This document shows positions 18,582-28,788 of a stretch of DNA of 64,000 nucleotides, piece by piece. Within the stretch, counting starts at the first letter, position 1; each line of letters starts with the position of its first letter. The translations under genes and the position numbers were made by a program. This stretch comes from Candidatus Obscuribacterales bacterium (lineage in GTDB: Bacteria; Cyanobacteriota; Vampirovibrionia; Obscuribacterales; Obscuribacteraceae), in NCBI GenBank assembly GCA_020050685.1, contig JAGVKG010000010.1, forward strand, positions 1 to 64,000, in the 5' to 3' direction. The notes below the pieces were generated by a model. It was not told the origin of the DNA. It saw only the letters and a program-made list of their open reading frames with translations, and made no database searches.

Positions 18582-18685
18582 TTGCTAAACAAATTACGAT
18601 TGATTTGATTAAGCTATACTTATTGATGCGATTATAAGTATCGTTTGGTATCCCTCAAATAAATCTGCATAAAAGATATATACAA

Positions 18686-20482
18686 TTGGCCGCATATTTA
18701 GCAGAGAAAAAACTATTTGTCTCGCTCACAAAATTGAGAGCGGAGAGATCAATTGCCGCACTTTCGCTTTGCTTTTTGCTTGCCACCACTTCTTCATTTG
18801 CCTTTGCAGATCTAACGCCACCGAAACCAGCTTCGGCAAAACATCAAAACAATAATCCGCTTGCCGATCTGGTCAGACCAATTGCCATGGCAGCACCGGC
18901 TTTCAAACCGGAAGATGATTTCACACGCCTGGCACCGATTCACAAAGCCCCGCTTAAAACAGCCGAGCTTTACACAAATCCCCAACCAAGTTCGGTGCCT
19001 TCAAATCCCATACTGCAACAATCATCTCCCAATCCGTCAGGCAGTGCTAAACCAGTGATGCCTGGTTCCGGTTTAAATTCGGATCTTGGCACACCAGATT
19101 TAAATTCCTCGAAGGCACCGATAACGCAACCTTCGACGTCCCAGTTAAAACCGCCGATTAGCAAGCAGACAAAGAGCAAAAAACCTAAGGCCCATCAACA
19201 AACTGACGCAGCAATAAAATCGCAGAAAAAATTTGATAAGCAGGTCTTTGGCAAGAAAGGCAAAACCAAAGCCGAAACCGGTCCAACCTCCGTCTCGATT
19301 GTGCAAGCGATGGACGAGTCTCTGGTCAATAACCCAAGAGTAACTGCCATCACCTACCAACTTGGTATCACTAAGTCCGCCTATGCCAGTGCTCTAACTT
19401 TTCCCAACCCATCGCTAATTCTCAATAATGGTTACGGCGGTTTATCGTTCCAACAAGGCGTGAACGTGCCAATTGAAGAACCGTGGAAAGTAATGTTCCG
19501 CCTCGTGGTGGCAAAACTTTTAGTTAATCAAACCAGACTTGAGCTTTTAACACAGCTCTGGCAATTCCGTGCCGAAATTCGCCGCGCTTATACCGAATGC
19601 GTGGTGGCACAAGAGGCTTATGACACTTTGTCCGACTTTGCCGAAATTGCCGAACAACTTTTGAATGTTTCGCAAAAGCGTTTCCAAGCCGGCGACGTTC
19701 CGGAACTGGATGTGCTGAAAGCTCGCCTTGCTCTGGCGCAAACCCGCATCGACATGAACTTTGGTTTCCAACGAGTGATTCGCGCTAAGCAACAGCTTAA
19801 CGTTATGATGGCACGCGCTCTTGATACCTCAATCGAAGTGCCACGCCTACCGATGTTTACCTTACACGCCGAAGTGAATGACCTTCTGCCGAATTTTGAT
19901 ATTCCGGTTTTGCCTCTCAACGATTATCTGACAATGGCAAAGCAAAATCGCTATGAGCTCTTAGCGATTCGCAAAAGCATTCAAACCAATAAGGCTCAAT
20001 TAGCGAATGCTATCGGCAATATTCTGCCCACGCCACAATTTCTTTTTGGGCGCGATTATTCAGGCAACCCGCCTAAGGGTGAATCACCAGCTACTGTCGG
20101 CTTGCTATTCAACGCCATTATCGAGCTGCCGGTTTTAAACTTGCAACAGGGACCAATTGCCAAATACATTGCCACGATCAAGCAACAAAAAAAACAACTG
20201 GAAGCACAAGAAAACATAATCGAGCAACAAGTGTCCAATGCATACTACAACTTGATTGCTGCTCGCGAAAAAATTCGTACCTACCAAGAACACGTCTTGA
20301 ACGAAGCACGTGAGGTCACCCGCCTGGCACGCCGTTCTTATGAGGTTGGACAATCCGACATCACCTCAACCTTGCAAGTGCAGCAACAAAACGTCTACGT
20401 CCGCAGCCAATACGTAGAAGCAATTAACCAGTACGAAACAGCGTACACCGATCTCGAACAAGCCATCAACCAAGTTCTCTAA
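18686..20482 (+). CDS. TolC-family outer membrane efflux protein
   Basis: 598 residues. A signal peptide (LSLCFLLATTSSFAFA) is followed by a Pro/Lys/Ser-rich linker of about 170 residues and then an outer-membrane-factor domain of long coiled helices. Examples are LLNVSQKRFQAGDVPELDVLKARLAL and EVTRLARRSYEVGQSDITSTLQ, the paired repeats typical of TolC/CusC-like channels. It would form the outer-membrane exit of a tripartite pump; no inner-membrane partner is nearby. The start is uncertain: TTG at 18686 without a clear ribosome-binding site is the best available before the signal peptide. Confidence 0.85.
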   Translation: MAAYLAEKKLFVSLTKLRAERSIAALSLCFLLATTSSFAFADLTPPKPASAKHQNNNPLADLVRPIAMAAPAFKPEDDFTRLAPIHKAPLKTAELYTNPQPSSVPSNPILQQSSPNPSGSAKPVMPGSGLNSDLGTPDLNSSKAPITQPSTSQLKPPISKQTKSKKPKAHQQTDAAIKSQKKFDKQVFGKKGKTKAETGPTSVSIVQAMDESLVNNPRVTAITYQLGITKSAYASALTFPNPSLILNNGYGGLSFQQGVNVPIEEPWKVMFRLVVAKLLVNQTRLELLTQLWQFRAEIRRAYTECVVAQEAYDTLSDFAEIAEQLLNVSQKRFQAGDVPELDVLKARLALAQTRIDMNFGFQRVIRAKQQLNVMMARALDTSIEVPRLPMFTLHAEVNDLLPNFDIPVLPLNDYLTMAKQNRYELLAIRKSIQTNKAQLANAIGNILPTPQFLFGRDYSGNPPKGESPATVGLLFNAIIELPVLNLQQGPIAKYIATIKQQKKQLEAQENIIEQQVSNAYYNLIAAREKIRTYQEHVLNEAREVTRLARRSYEVGQSDITSTLQVQQQNVYVRSQYVEAINQYETAYTDLEQAINQVL

Positions 20483-20490
20483 TTAAGATT

Positions 20491-20787
20491 ATGCGCCTAG
20501 ACAAATGGCTTAAACTATCCCGCCTGATAAAACGCCGCACCGTTGCCCAAATGGCCTGCGATCAAGGACGAGTCTTTGTTAACGACCGTCCGGCAAAACC
20601 AGCACATGAAATGAAAGAACACGACAAGGTACATCTAGAACTCGGCTCGCGTGCCCTGACAGTCGAAGTCTTAATCGTGCCAGCCGGTGCCGTCGCCGCT
20701 CAAAGTGCCTCGACGCTCTACCAAGTGCTGGAAGAAATCCGCCGCGCACCAGAAGTGCTCGAATGGAAAGACTTAGAAGACGAGTAG
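20491..20787 (+). CDS. S4-domain RNA-binding protein (RqcP/Hsp15-like)
   Basis: 98 residues. N-terminal S4 fold: MRLDKWLKLSRLIKRRTVAQMACDQGRVFVNDRPAKPAHEMKEHD is almost wholly the S4 motif. Such stand-alone S4 proteins bind 50S subunits carrying stalled peptidyl-tRNA (RqcP, Hsp15). It starts nine bases after the TolC-like gene and is convergent with the next gene, with stop codons abutting. Confidence 0.85.
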   Translation: MRLDKWLKLSRLIKRRTVAQMACDQGRVFVNDRPAKPAHEMKEHDKVHLELGSRALTVEVLIVPAGAVAAQSASTLYQVLEEIRRAPEVLEWKDLEDE

Positions 20788-21156
20788 TTATTTACCAAGT
20801 TGCGATTTGAGTGAAGCTTCCTTGCTGTTGAGCAGGTTTTCTTTGTGTTGCAGGCTCTGGAGCTTGTTATCGATTGTGCGGTGCTTCCATTGTTGTTTGC
20901 CTGGAGCTGGGCTCAAGGTGTTTTTCTTGGCATTGAGGATCGCTTGCTGAGCATCGATATTGGCTTGTCTTGAATCAATCTTTTGCAGCTTGTTCGTAAT
21001 CACCTTTTGATCGTGCAGTTTGTCTTTCAGCTCGTTTACTTGCTGACGCGCATCTTGCTTCGAGCTTTGCGCATCCACCGCCGGGCAGAACATCGTCATG
21101 GCAGTAAAGCCAAGCGCGGTATATACAATAGCAATTTGTTTGATATCGAATTTCAT
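20788..21156 (-). CDS. Exported coiled-coil protein
   Basis: 122 residues. A hydrophobic N-terminus (IVYTALGFTAMTMFCPAVDAQ) looks like a signal peptide, and the remainder is Lys/Gln/Asn-rich helix with heptad-like character (VNELKDKLHDQKVITNKLQKID). The ATG at 21156 has AAGGAAG at the right distance. Unknown function; periplasmic by inference. Confidence 0.65.
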   Translation of the reverse strand: MKFDIKQIAIVYTALGFTAMTMFCPAVDAQSSKQDARQQVNELKDKLHDQKVITNKLQKIDSRQANIDAQQAILNAKKNTLSPAPGKQQWKHRTIDNKLQSLQHKENLLNSKEASLKSQLGK

Positions 21157-21255
21157 CACTAATAACTTCCTTTCTCTTTTACCTTTTCTCAACCTATAAA
21201 TAGACTGACGCCCTTCGGTTGAAAAGTGTTTCTTGATTATTTGCCGATCTAAATT

Positions 21256-22331
21256 TTAGTCGATGTATTCGCGCAAGCGGCGGCTGCGATTTGGATGACG
21301 CAGTTTACGCAAGGCTTTAGCTTCGATTTGGCGAATGCGCTCGCGAGTCACACCAAACAGTTGTCCGACTTCTTCTAAAGTGCGTTGACGCCCATCATCG
21401 AGACCAAATCTCAAGCGCAATACATCACGCTCACGTGGCGATAGTCCTGCCATAACTTCAATGATGTCATCACGCAGAAGTTCTTGTGTGACAGAACTTG
21501 CCGGGGTTTCCGAGCCGCGATCCTCGATGAAATCACCCAAGCGGCTATCTTCTTCCTTGCCAACCGGAGTTTCCAAAGAAATCGGCTCTTGGGCAACTTT
21601 GATAATTTCGCGCAGCTTAGCCACAGTTACTTCCATGCCTTCGGCAATTTCTTCTTCTGTGGGCTTGCGTCCCTTGTCTTGCGCTATTTTGCGCGTGACC
21701 TTTTTCAACTTATTGATCGTCTCAACCATGTGTACGGGAATTCTAATTGTCCGGGCTTGGTCTGCAATTGCCCGTGTGATTGCCTGACGGATCCACCAGG
21801 TTGCATAGGTAGAAAACTTATATCCACGCTCGTGATCAAATTTTTCTGCCGCGCGAATTAATCCCAAATTGCCTTCTTGAATCAAATCCAAAAGAGCATG
21901 CCGCGACCAACATATTTCTTGGCGATAGAAACAACCAAACGCAAGTTGGCTTGAACCAGTTTGCGCTTTGCAATTAAGCCCTCGGCGCCACCAGCTTCGA
22001 TTTTGCGCGCCAATTCAATTTCTTGATCAGCAGTCAACAGGGGAATGCGGCCAATTTCGCGCAAATACATGCGTACCGGATCGTCGGAGGAAAGACCGCG
22101 AGAAACAACCTCTTCAAACTCTACTGGATCCGCTTCAACCGATTCCTCTTCAATTTCAATAGTCGCTGGCTCATCAGCATCGCCGCCGCGAGAGATTGGC
22201 AACTCATCGCCGATTTCCGTTTCTTCAGTCAGAAAATCGGCAAGGTCATTGCGCTGCCGCATTTTGGTAGCTTCTTCAAACCGACCAAGCTTCTCGATAA
22301 ATGTGTCTTCTTTGTCCTTACCTTTGCTCAC
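21256..22331 (-). CDS. sigA: Primary sigma factor SigA/RpoD, frameshifted as given
   Basis: Two overlapping frames together encode one primary sigma factor. The 5' part (22331-21882) has region 1.2 ([29 protein letters not shown]) and the start of region 2 ([20 protein letters not shown]). The 3' part (from 21891) resumes at [37 protein letters not shown] and runs through regions 3 and 4 ([14 protein letters not shown]...[20 protein letters not shown]). The break falls at a T4 run (21893-21890, minus strand); one extra T would restore GRGMLFLDLIQEG. Since the gene should be essential and the rest is intact, a base missing from the assembly is likeliest. It overlaps dnaG by four bases, the usual dnaG-rpoD order. 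Confidence 0.9.
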
Positions 22332-24271
22332 GTCGTCTCCAGTTGCAAATGATCCGATGGGCTGCCAAACTTTAGTATCTCATCAATTCTTGCCCTTAAC
22401 TCGCTTAATTGAGCGTCGTTTTGTGCTTGGGGCAACAAAATGGTCTCTACCTGTTTTAACTCAACTATTTTACTCTGTAATTGTGCTTGTTCGTCTTCCG
22501 TCTTAGCTAAATTCAAAAGCAAACGCAAGCGATCTTTTTCCAAATTTGTCTTTTCTTTCAAAATTCTTGCCCGCCCCTCTCTTAGAATAACCTCGACAGG
22601 CATATTTTGCTCGCGCATTTGCTCGGCTTTGAGAATTAAGTCCACCGCCGCCCGGGCAGCTTCATTTCTGGGTGCCAACTGCGCCATGAGCTTGGATTCC
22701 AGAAGATCAAAATCGTCAGTTAGGGCGGAAACTATTTCAATTGCTTCCTTAATTGTTTGGTTATTGGCATCGGTAAACTTTTCATTTTTCAGAACGCGCA
22801 TGGCCAAGCTATGCGATTCGGGAGAAAGCAGGTAACAAGCAAGCAATTGATTTTCTGCTTCGACAAACCCACTTTTCGGTTTCATTTTGCTCGCACGCTG
22901 ATTTTGCAAATTGGTACGTGCTGAATAAGAAACGGAAACCAAACCACGATTGCGGCGGAACTGGCTGATATCAGAAAGTAACTCTTCTTCGCGCAAGCTA
23001 AGACGATGCGACCATTGGCGAACATATTCGCCGCGTGCCACGGCATTTTTGATTTCGGCAAGTATTGGCACCACAAGCTTTGCTGCTTCAATGCGACCAC
23101 TGTGTGTTGTGCGATCGATAAGCTCAATTGATTTTTCCAAGCGATAATCGATCAGAGCTGGTGCTTCAGCAATTGCTTGCTCGAATGCCTGTGCACCAAA
23201 ATCCGCACTGCGCAAACACTCATCCGGATCCTTGCCACCAGGAACGCGAATCACTCGCAAATCAATGCCAATACCCTCAGCAATTTGATTGAGTGTATCG
23301 GCACCACGGTCAACTGCCTTTTGTCCGGCATTGTCCGCGTCGAATGAAAGATACACTTGCTTAGATTCAGTATGGCGAACCAAAAGTTTCGCCTGTCTTT
23401 CAGTTAATGCTGTTCCTAGAGTCGCCACGGCTTGAGTAAATCCAAATTGGTGCGCAGAAATTGCGTCAAAATATCCTTCCATAACAATCACGGAATCGCG
23501 CGTGCGAATCGCTTCCTTTGCCACGTTGAGAGCAAAAACATGTTCGCCCTTGATATAAATCGGGCTTTCCGGCGAATTGAGATATTTGATTTGATCGTTG
23601 GGATCAAGCGTTCTGCCACCAAAAGCAATTACACGCCCTTGATCATCGCAAATTGGAATCATCAAACGATTACGAAACAGATCGAAACACGATGTGCCAT
23701 CAGTGCGCCTGCGCACAAGGCCAGCTTCTTCCAAAGTGGCGGTCGACACATGATGATTGTCGGCCAAATAGCGTAAGAGTCCATCCCAAGTATTTGCTGC
23801 ATAACCAAGACGGAAGCGAGCAATAATTTCTTGTGTGATACCACGCGAAGCTAAATAGTCTCGAGCGACAGCACCATACTCCGGCTCTTGCAAAAGACGG
23901 GCATAATAAATACAAGCTTGCTCATAGAGGTTAAGCAAAAGTGTGCGCTTGTCCGCTTTCGACTTGTCGCCTTGCGTTTCCACAAGTGGCACACCATAAC
24001 GTTGGGCAAGCTCACGCACCGTATCGACAAAATCGATATTTTTGATTTTCTGAATGAAACCAAAAACGTCGCCGCCTTCGCCGCAAGCAAAACATTTGTA
24101 AATGCCCTTTTCCGGATTGACGAAAAACGACGGGCTCTTATCTTGGTGAAAGGGGCAGAGCCCTTTGTATTCTTTACCGGCGCGTTTCAGCGCGACGTGC
24201 TCCGACACAACCTCAAGCAGATTTGCTCTGGCTTTGACGTCTGTGATGACTTCGGATGTAACGCCTTTCAC
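22328..24271 (-). CDS. dnaG: DNA primase
   Basis: Synthesises RNA primers at the replication fork. 647 residues. The N-terminal zinc-binding domain has CPFH-x17-CFAC (near residues 40-65). Then come the catalytic TOPRIM core with [17 protein letters not shown] and [13 protein letters not shown], and a C-terminal helicase-binding region with a long coiled segment. Only four bases overlap with sigA downstream, so the two are translationally coupled. Confidence 0.96.
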   Translation of the reverse strand: MKGVTSEVITDVKARANLLEVVSEHVALKRAGKEYKGLCPFHQDKSPSFFVNPEKGIYKCFACGEGGDVFGFIQKIKNIDFVDTVRELAQRYGVPLVETQGDKSKADKRTLLLNLYEQACIYYARLLQEPEYGAVARDYLASRGITQEIIARFRLGYAANTWDGLLRYLADNHHVSTATLEEAGLVRRRTDGTSCFDLFRNRLMIPICDDQGRVIAFGGRTLDPNDQIKYLNSPESPIYIKGEHVFALNVAKEAIRTRDSVIVMEGYFDAISAHQFGFTQAVATLGTALTERQAKLLVRHTESKQVYLSFDADNAGQKAVDRGADTLNQIAEGIGIDLRVIRVPGGKDPDECLRSADFGAQAFEQAIAEAPALIDYRLEKSIELIDRTTHSGRIEAAKLVVPILAEIKNAVARGEYVRQWSHRLSLREEELLSDISQFRRNRGLVSVSYSARTNLQNQRASKMKPKSGFVEAENQLLACYLLSPESHSLAMRVLKNEKFTDANNQTIKEAIEIVSALTDDFDLLESKLMAQLAPRNEAARAAVDLILKAEQMREQNMPVEVILREGRARILKEKTNLEKDRLRLLLNLAKTEDEQAQLQSKIVELKQVETILLPQAQNDAQLSELRARIDEILKFGSPSDHLQLETT

Positions 24272-24432
24272 GGAAAAAACCTCGCCGAGTACACGGCAGT
24301 TGCGCCGTGCTGGCTATCGAAATGAGACTTCCTGTTTATAACACAATAGGCCAAGTGAGATGTTAAATGATATTGGCTATAGAATTAAGGTGGCGCCGGC
24401 TCACTTACCAAATAGATTGACTTTTTTTAGCC

Positions 24433-25023
24433 ATGGAAACTATGAGAAAAATCGCCTGGGCAATTGTGGCACTGGCAAACAGTAGTGCAGCAGCGATTGT
24501 GCTCTTTTTCTGGGCGATGGCAGAGGGGTTTTTCTTCTTTATTCCTCCTGACTTCGCGCTCATCCCCCTTGTTATCTTCAACAATCAAGCCTGGCGCAAA
24601 TTTGCATTGGTAACTGTTCTCGGCTCCTTTTTTGGCTCGCTGCTTTGCTACCTACTGGCGCTTGTCGATCCTGACTACATGCTTTCCTTTTTGCAATCGA
24701 TCGCCTTGATCAATTTGCCAAAGTTGGCCCGCGTCGAGGAAATAATTCGCGAGTGGGGACCAATGGCTTATTTAATTCAGCCATTTTCCTGGGCGCCGCT
24801 CAAGGCTTTCATGTATTACGCAGGGCTTAGCAGAATGCCGGTTTTGCAGATTGCCGTTTTGCTGGCGGCGGGACGCGCGGTGCGCATGTTTTTGCTGGCT
24901 TTCATTGGGCATTGGGTCGGGCAAAACTTTCGCCCACAGATTGAACATCACATTGGGGCTTGCTTAATCGGCTGGTTGCTCTTCACCCTCCTGGTAGTGA
25001 CGCTGCAAATAGCCTTGCCTTGA
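24433..25023 (+). CDS. YqaA/DedA-like membrane protein
   Basis: 196 residues with four to five membrane segments. IPPDFALIPLVIFNN...VLGSFFGSLLCYLLAL and the Gly-containing helices match the SNARE-associated (DedA/YqaA) superfamily, whose better-known members move lipids across membranes. ATGs at 24433 and 24442 are both possible. Single gene, divergent from dnaG. Confidence 0.7.
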   Translation: METMRKIAWAIVALANSSAAAIVLFFWAMAEGFFFFIPPDFALIPLVIFNNQAWRKFALVTVLGSFFGSLLCYLLALVDPDYMLSFLQSIALINLPKLARVEEIIREWGPMAYLIQPFSWAPLKAFMYYAGLSRMPVLQIAVLLAAGRAVRMFLLAFIGHWVGQNFRPQIEHHIGACLIGWLLFTLLVVTLQIALP

Positions 25024-25157
25024 TTTATTTGTCGCCACTTGTCAGCCACGGGGGCGACCAGACAGCGCCAATCCCTAAACTTCAATGAAATTCAATGTAT
25101 CTTGCCTGCATTTGCAATACGATCACAATATCGTGCGCATATATTAGGAATTAAGCA

Positions 25158-26654
25158 ATGAAAACATTAATCAAGAACGGACGCGTCATTACTGCGGTGG
25201 ACGATTACGTTGCCGACATTTTCATCGATGGTGAGACAATCACGACCATCGGCAAGAATTTAGAAATGCAAGCCGACAAGACTATTGATGCCAAAGGCAA
25301 ACTCGTCATACCAGGCGGCATTGATGCGCACACGCACTTGGACATGCCTTTTGGTGGCACTACATCTGCCGATGATTTTCGCACCGGCACACTGGCTGCC
25401 GCCCATGGTGGCACAACGACATTGATTGATTTTGCGATTCAGAGCAAAGGGCAATCGATGATTGAAGCTTTGGACATGTGGCACGCTAAGGCGCAGGGCA
25501 AGACGGCAATTGACTATGGCTTCCACATGATCGTCACGGATTTTACCGATAAGCACGTGCCGGAAATGAAGCGCATGATTCATCAAGAAGGCGTGACCAG
25601 CTTCAAGATGTTTATGGCTTATCCGGGTGTTTTGCTTGTCGATGATGCCACCATATTTCGGGGCATGACAGTTGCCGGCGACGAAGGCGGCTTGATTTGT
25701 ATGCACGCAGAAAACGGTGTCGTGATTGATGAAATTGTTAAACGCGCTTTGGCAGAAGGCAAGACTGCGCCGAAGTACCACGCACTAACACGCCCGACCC
25801 AAGCAGAAGCCGAAGGCGTCAATCGAGCAATTCAATTGGCAGACATTGCTGGCGCCCCGGTTTATATCGTGCACTTGAGTTGTTACGATGCGCTGCGCCG
25901 CGTTAAGGAAGCCCGCGATCAAGGAATTCCGGCATTTGCAGAAACTTGCCCGCAGTACCTTTTCTTAGACTACAGCCACTATGAGAAAGAGGGCTTTGAA
26001 GGCGCCAAGTATGTCATGACACCAGCGCTGCGCGAAAAGTGGAATCAAGATGAACTTTGGACCGGCTTGCGCATGAATGACTTGCAGGTTATTTCCACCG
26101 ACCACTGCCCATTCTGCTTCAAAGACCAAAAGGAACTGGGTCGCAACGACTTCAGCAAGATCCCAAATGGTGGACCAGGGGTGGAGCATCGCATGAGCCT
26201 AATCTTCAATGGTGGCGTCGTGAAGAAACGCATTTCACTGAATCGCTTCGTTGAGATCACGTCCACTGCCGCAGCTAAGATTTTCGGCCTGTTCCCCAAG
26301 AAGGGCACGATTGCCGTCGGCTCCGATGCTGACATCGTGATTTTCGACCCGGAAAAGAAAGTGACAATTAGCGCCAAGACTCACCACATGAATGTGGATT
26401 ACAGCTGCTATGAGGGCATGGAAGTGCAAGGCATTGCCGAGACAGTTCTCAGCCGCGGCAAAGTAATTGTTGAGAATGGTAAATACGAAGGGAACCCAGG
26501 CGACGGACGCTTCATCAAGCGCTCTACTGTGGATTTGGTGCCAATCGACCGCAAAGGTGGGCACTACCAAAAATATTTGTCAGACTCTACAATGAGTGCG
26601 GAATCTAAAGGGTCAAAAAAGGAAGTCACAATTGAGCCATACGCTAGAGTTTAA
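25158..26654 (+). CDS. hydA: Dihydropyrimidinase (D-hydantoinase)
   Basis: Binuclear zinc amidohydrolase of 498 residues opening dihydrouracil or hydantoin rings. Metal motifs: GGIDAHTHLDMPFGGT, the carboxylated lysine at residue 150 in TSFKMFMAY, CMHAENG, YIVHLSC, and ISTDHCPFCF. The C-terminal part (YSCYEGMEVQG...VLSRGKVIVENG) is typical of the family. Other reductive pyrimidine-degradation genes (dihydropyrimidine dehydrogenase, beta-ureidopropionase) are absent here. It precedes murQ by four bases. Confidence 0.93.
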   Translation: MKTLIKNGRVITAVDDYVADIFIDGETITTIGKNLEMQADKTIDAKGKLVIPGGIDAHTHLDMPFGGTTSADDFRTGTLAAAHGGTTTLIDFAIQSKGQSMIEALDMWHAKAQGKTAIDYGFHMIVTDFTDKHVPEMKRMIHQEGVTSFKMFMAYPGVLLVDDATIFRGMTVAGDEGGLICMHAENGVVIDEIVKRALAEGKTAPKYHALTRPTQAEAEGVNRAIQLADIAGAPVYIVHLSCYDALRRVKEARDQGIPAFAETCPQYLFLDYSHYEKEGFEGAKYVMTPALREKWNQDELWTGLRMNDLQVISTDHCPFCFKDQKELGRNDFSKIPNGGPGVEHRMSLIFNGGVVKKRISLNRFVEITSTAAAKIFGLFPKKGTIAVGSDADIVIFDPEKKVTISAKTHHMNVDYSCYEGMEVQGIAETVLSRGKVIVENGKYEGNPGDGRFIKRSTVDLVPIDRKGGHYQKYLSDSTMSAESKGSKKEVTIEPYARV

Positions 26655-26658
26655 TCAC

Positions 26659-27561
26659 ATGATGAACAAAATGCTCACCGAAGAACGCAATCCAAGAACA
26701 ATGGACTTGGACTTGCTGGATACAAAAGCCTTGGTCGAGCGCATTCAAGGTGAGGACCTTGGTGTCGCGCAAGCGATTCAGAAAGTCGTGCCGGAAATTG
26801 CCCGCGCCGTTGATCTAATCGTCGAGGCTTTTAAGGTCGGCGGCAGATTGATTTATTTTGGAGCCGGCACATCAGGCAGACTGGGCGTACTCGATGCTTC
26901 CGAATGTCCGCCAACTTTTGGTGTGGAAGCGGATCTGGTTCAAGCTTTTATGGCCGGCGGCAAAGACGCCATGTTCAGCGCTACTGAAAATTCGGAAGAC
27001 AATAAGGAAGCGGGAATTGCCGATGCCACCAAAGCTGGTATCACCAGCAAGGACGTGGTAATTGGTATCACTGCCAGCGGTCGCACGCCTTACGTCATCG
27101 GGGCAATTACACGTGCTAAAGAACTGGGCGCAAAAACTATTGCTGTCGTCAACAATCCCAATTCCGAACTTGAGCGCATGTGCGACATTGCCATCATCGC
27201 CGTAGTTGGACCTGAGGCATTGTCCGGATCGACACGTATGAAAGCAGGTACAGCGCAAAAGATGGTGCTCAATCTTCTTTCAACCTGTTCGATGGTGCGC
27301 TTAGGTAAAGTCTACGAAAACTTGATGGTTGATCTCAAACCATCCAACGAGAAGCTGCGCGAGCGCGCTTTGAACATCATCACGACAATCTCATCGGTGC
27401 CCCGCCACGTAGCCGAAGGCGCATTAGTCGCCTCCCACTACCATGCCAAAACCGCAATCCTGATGATCAAACGCAAAATCGGCCGCGCCGACGCCGAACA
27501 ACTAATCAACAAATCCGGCGGCTCCCTGCGCAAAGCCCTAACAATGGAAGTCGGCAGCTAA
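26659..27561 (+). CDS. murQ: N-acetylmuramic acid 6-phosphate etherase
   Basis: Cleaves the lactyl ether of MurNAc-6-phosphate during cell-wall recycling. 300 residues, the usual size. LTEERNPRTMDLDLLDT at the N-terminus, SIS-domain motifs IYFGAGTSGRLGVLDASECPPTFG and GITASGRTPYVIGA, and PEALSGSTRMKAGTAQKMVLN are hallmarks. ATGs at 26659 and 26662 follow the hydA stop codon; an earlier in-frame start at 26596 would run 59 bases into hydA. No sugar kinase or importer is adjacent. Confidence 0.95.
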   Translation: MMNKMLTEERNPRTMDLDLLDTKALVERIQGEDLGVAQAIQKVVPEIARAVDLIVEAFKVGGRLIYFGAGTSGRLGVLDASECPPTFGVEADLVQAFMAGGKDAMFSATENSEDNKEAGIADATKAGITSKDVVIGITASGRTPYVIGAITRAKELGAKTIAVVNNPNSELERMCDIAIIAVVGPEALSGSTRMKAGTAQKMVLNLLSTCSMVRLGKVYENLMVDLKPSNEKLRERALNIITTISSVPRHVAEGALVASHYHAKTAILMIKRKIGRADAEQLINKSGGSLRKALTMEVGS

Positions 27562-27595
27562 GTTGTCGCTCAAGGCTCCAAACTACTAACTCCCT

Positions 27596-27641
27596 AATTG
27601 CTACAAAACAAATGAAGTGCTATGTTTGTTCTATAGCAATT
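27596..27641. repeat. Long imperfect inverted repeat before the TIR gene
   Basis: Arms 27596-27612 (AATTGCTACAAAACAAA) and 27625-27641 pair at 15 of 17 positions around a 12-base loop, ending 10 bases before the TIR gene start. In RNA it would form a strong hairpin next to the ribosome-binding site; as DNA it could be an operator or an island boundary. Confidence 0.65.
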
Positions 27642-27651
27642 TAGGAATAAT

Positions 27652-28752
27652 ATGATCGAAGAAGACGGTTATGAGTTATTCGCCGCAAACGATATAAGAG
27701 AAATTTTTCAACGCCGGAAAACGGATTTGCTGCGCACTATTGATCTGCTTCCGGACGAAGTCGTGGTTGGCAGAGATGCGCTTGCCACTCTTCAATCACT
27801 TGTTCAGAAATGCCAATTGACAGCACCTGCACTCGATTTAAACGATATTCATATCACAGCACAAGGCCGCAGACAAATAGATGTTAGAAATGATGTATAT
27901 AGGCCATTCGCCGACAGAACCCAACCATGCATGGTCGATGGGCAGTTTATTACGGTGGCCTTCCCCTTCAGCGGCGATTGGAATCTCCTTCTGTTCAAAC
28001 CCGTTACGTATGGTTTCATTGCACCAAACGCGTGCGTTAAGAACAACTCCGTAGAGTATGTTTTTGAAGGCGCTCCTGCTATCGACATAGAGTCAATGAA
28101 CAGAGAGAAAGATGCCTTTACCAAAAGATTAGAGAAAGCTGTGGGATCAATTGCAAGCAGCATTCAAGCGTTTAATTTGGAGGTAGAGAAAGCAGCAGCT
28201 GATCGACTCGAAGCGAAACAGATCGACGCCAGATCAAGACAGCAAGCTGTAAACAGCCTAGGGATTCCGGCGCGATACAGAAGCAAAGAGTCGGAGTCCA
28301 CGTCTCTGAAAGACCCTTCTGAGAAGGATATGGGCACATTTGAGTATGATGTTTTCATCAGTCATGCCTTTGAAGATAAATTAGAGGTGGTGAGGCCGCT
28401 GAAAAGCCTTCTCGAAGCAGCTGACTGCAAGGTATGGGTAGATGAGGCAATATTGGAAATCGGTGATAGCCTACCCCAGAAAATTGATGAGGGGTTACGC
28501 ATATCCCGCTACGGAATTGTTGTGTTAAGTCCAGACTTTTTTAAGAAAAACTGGCCACGATACGAACTCGATGGTCTAGTCACGAGAGAAATGAGCGGGC
28601 AAGGCAAGGTCATTCTGCCTGTTTGGCATAACGTAGACAGGGATAAAGTTGCACAATATTCGACACCACTTTCAGTTCGCTTCGCAGGAAATACGGAAAA
28701 CGGGGTAGAACAGTTGGCGCAACAACTGTTACGTGTGATTAAAAAGGTGTGA
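27652..28752 (+). CDS. TIR-domain protein (putative defence effector)
   Basis: 366 residues. The C-terminal TIR domain (about 230-366) begins YDVFISHAFEDK, has WVDEAILEIGDSLPQKIDEGL and SRYGIVVLSPDFFKKNWPRYELDGL. The Glu of YELDGL is at the place of the NADase catalytic glutamate known from bacterial TIR effectors. The N-terminal about 200 residues are an unrecognised domain followed by a helical, coiled segment rich in Ala/Lys/Glu. No transmembrane segment. AGGAATA precedes the ATG. It opens an accessory region with a restriction-modification pair, consistent with phage defence, though TIR proteins also serve other roles. Confidence 0.85.
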   Translation: MIEEDGYELFAANDIREIFQRRKTDLLRTIDLLPDEVVVGRDALATLQSLVQKCQLTAPALDLNDIHITAQGRRQIDVRNDVYRPFADRTQPCMVDGQFITVAFPFSGDWNLLLFKPVTYGFIAPNACVKNNSVEYVFEGAPAIDIESMNREKDAFTKRLEKAVGSIASSIQAFNLEVEKAAADRLEAKQIDARSRQQAVNSLGIPARYRSKESESTSLKDPSEKDMGTFEYDVFISHAFEDKLEVVRPLKSLLEAADCKVWVDEAILEIGDSLPQKIDEGLRISRYGIVVLSPDFFKKNWPRYELDGLVTREMSGQGKVILPVWHNVDRDKVAQYSTPLSVRFAGNTENGVEQLAQQLLRVIKKV

Positions 28753-28788
28753 GGAGCAATCTGGAAACATAATGCTCACACGAACACG

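Noticed and set aside
28745-28775. Extra copy of the leader element (GAGGAGCAATCT at the TIR gene end)
   Set aside because: Only 12 bases match copy B and the hairpin partner arm is missing.
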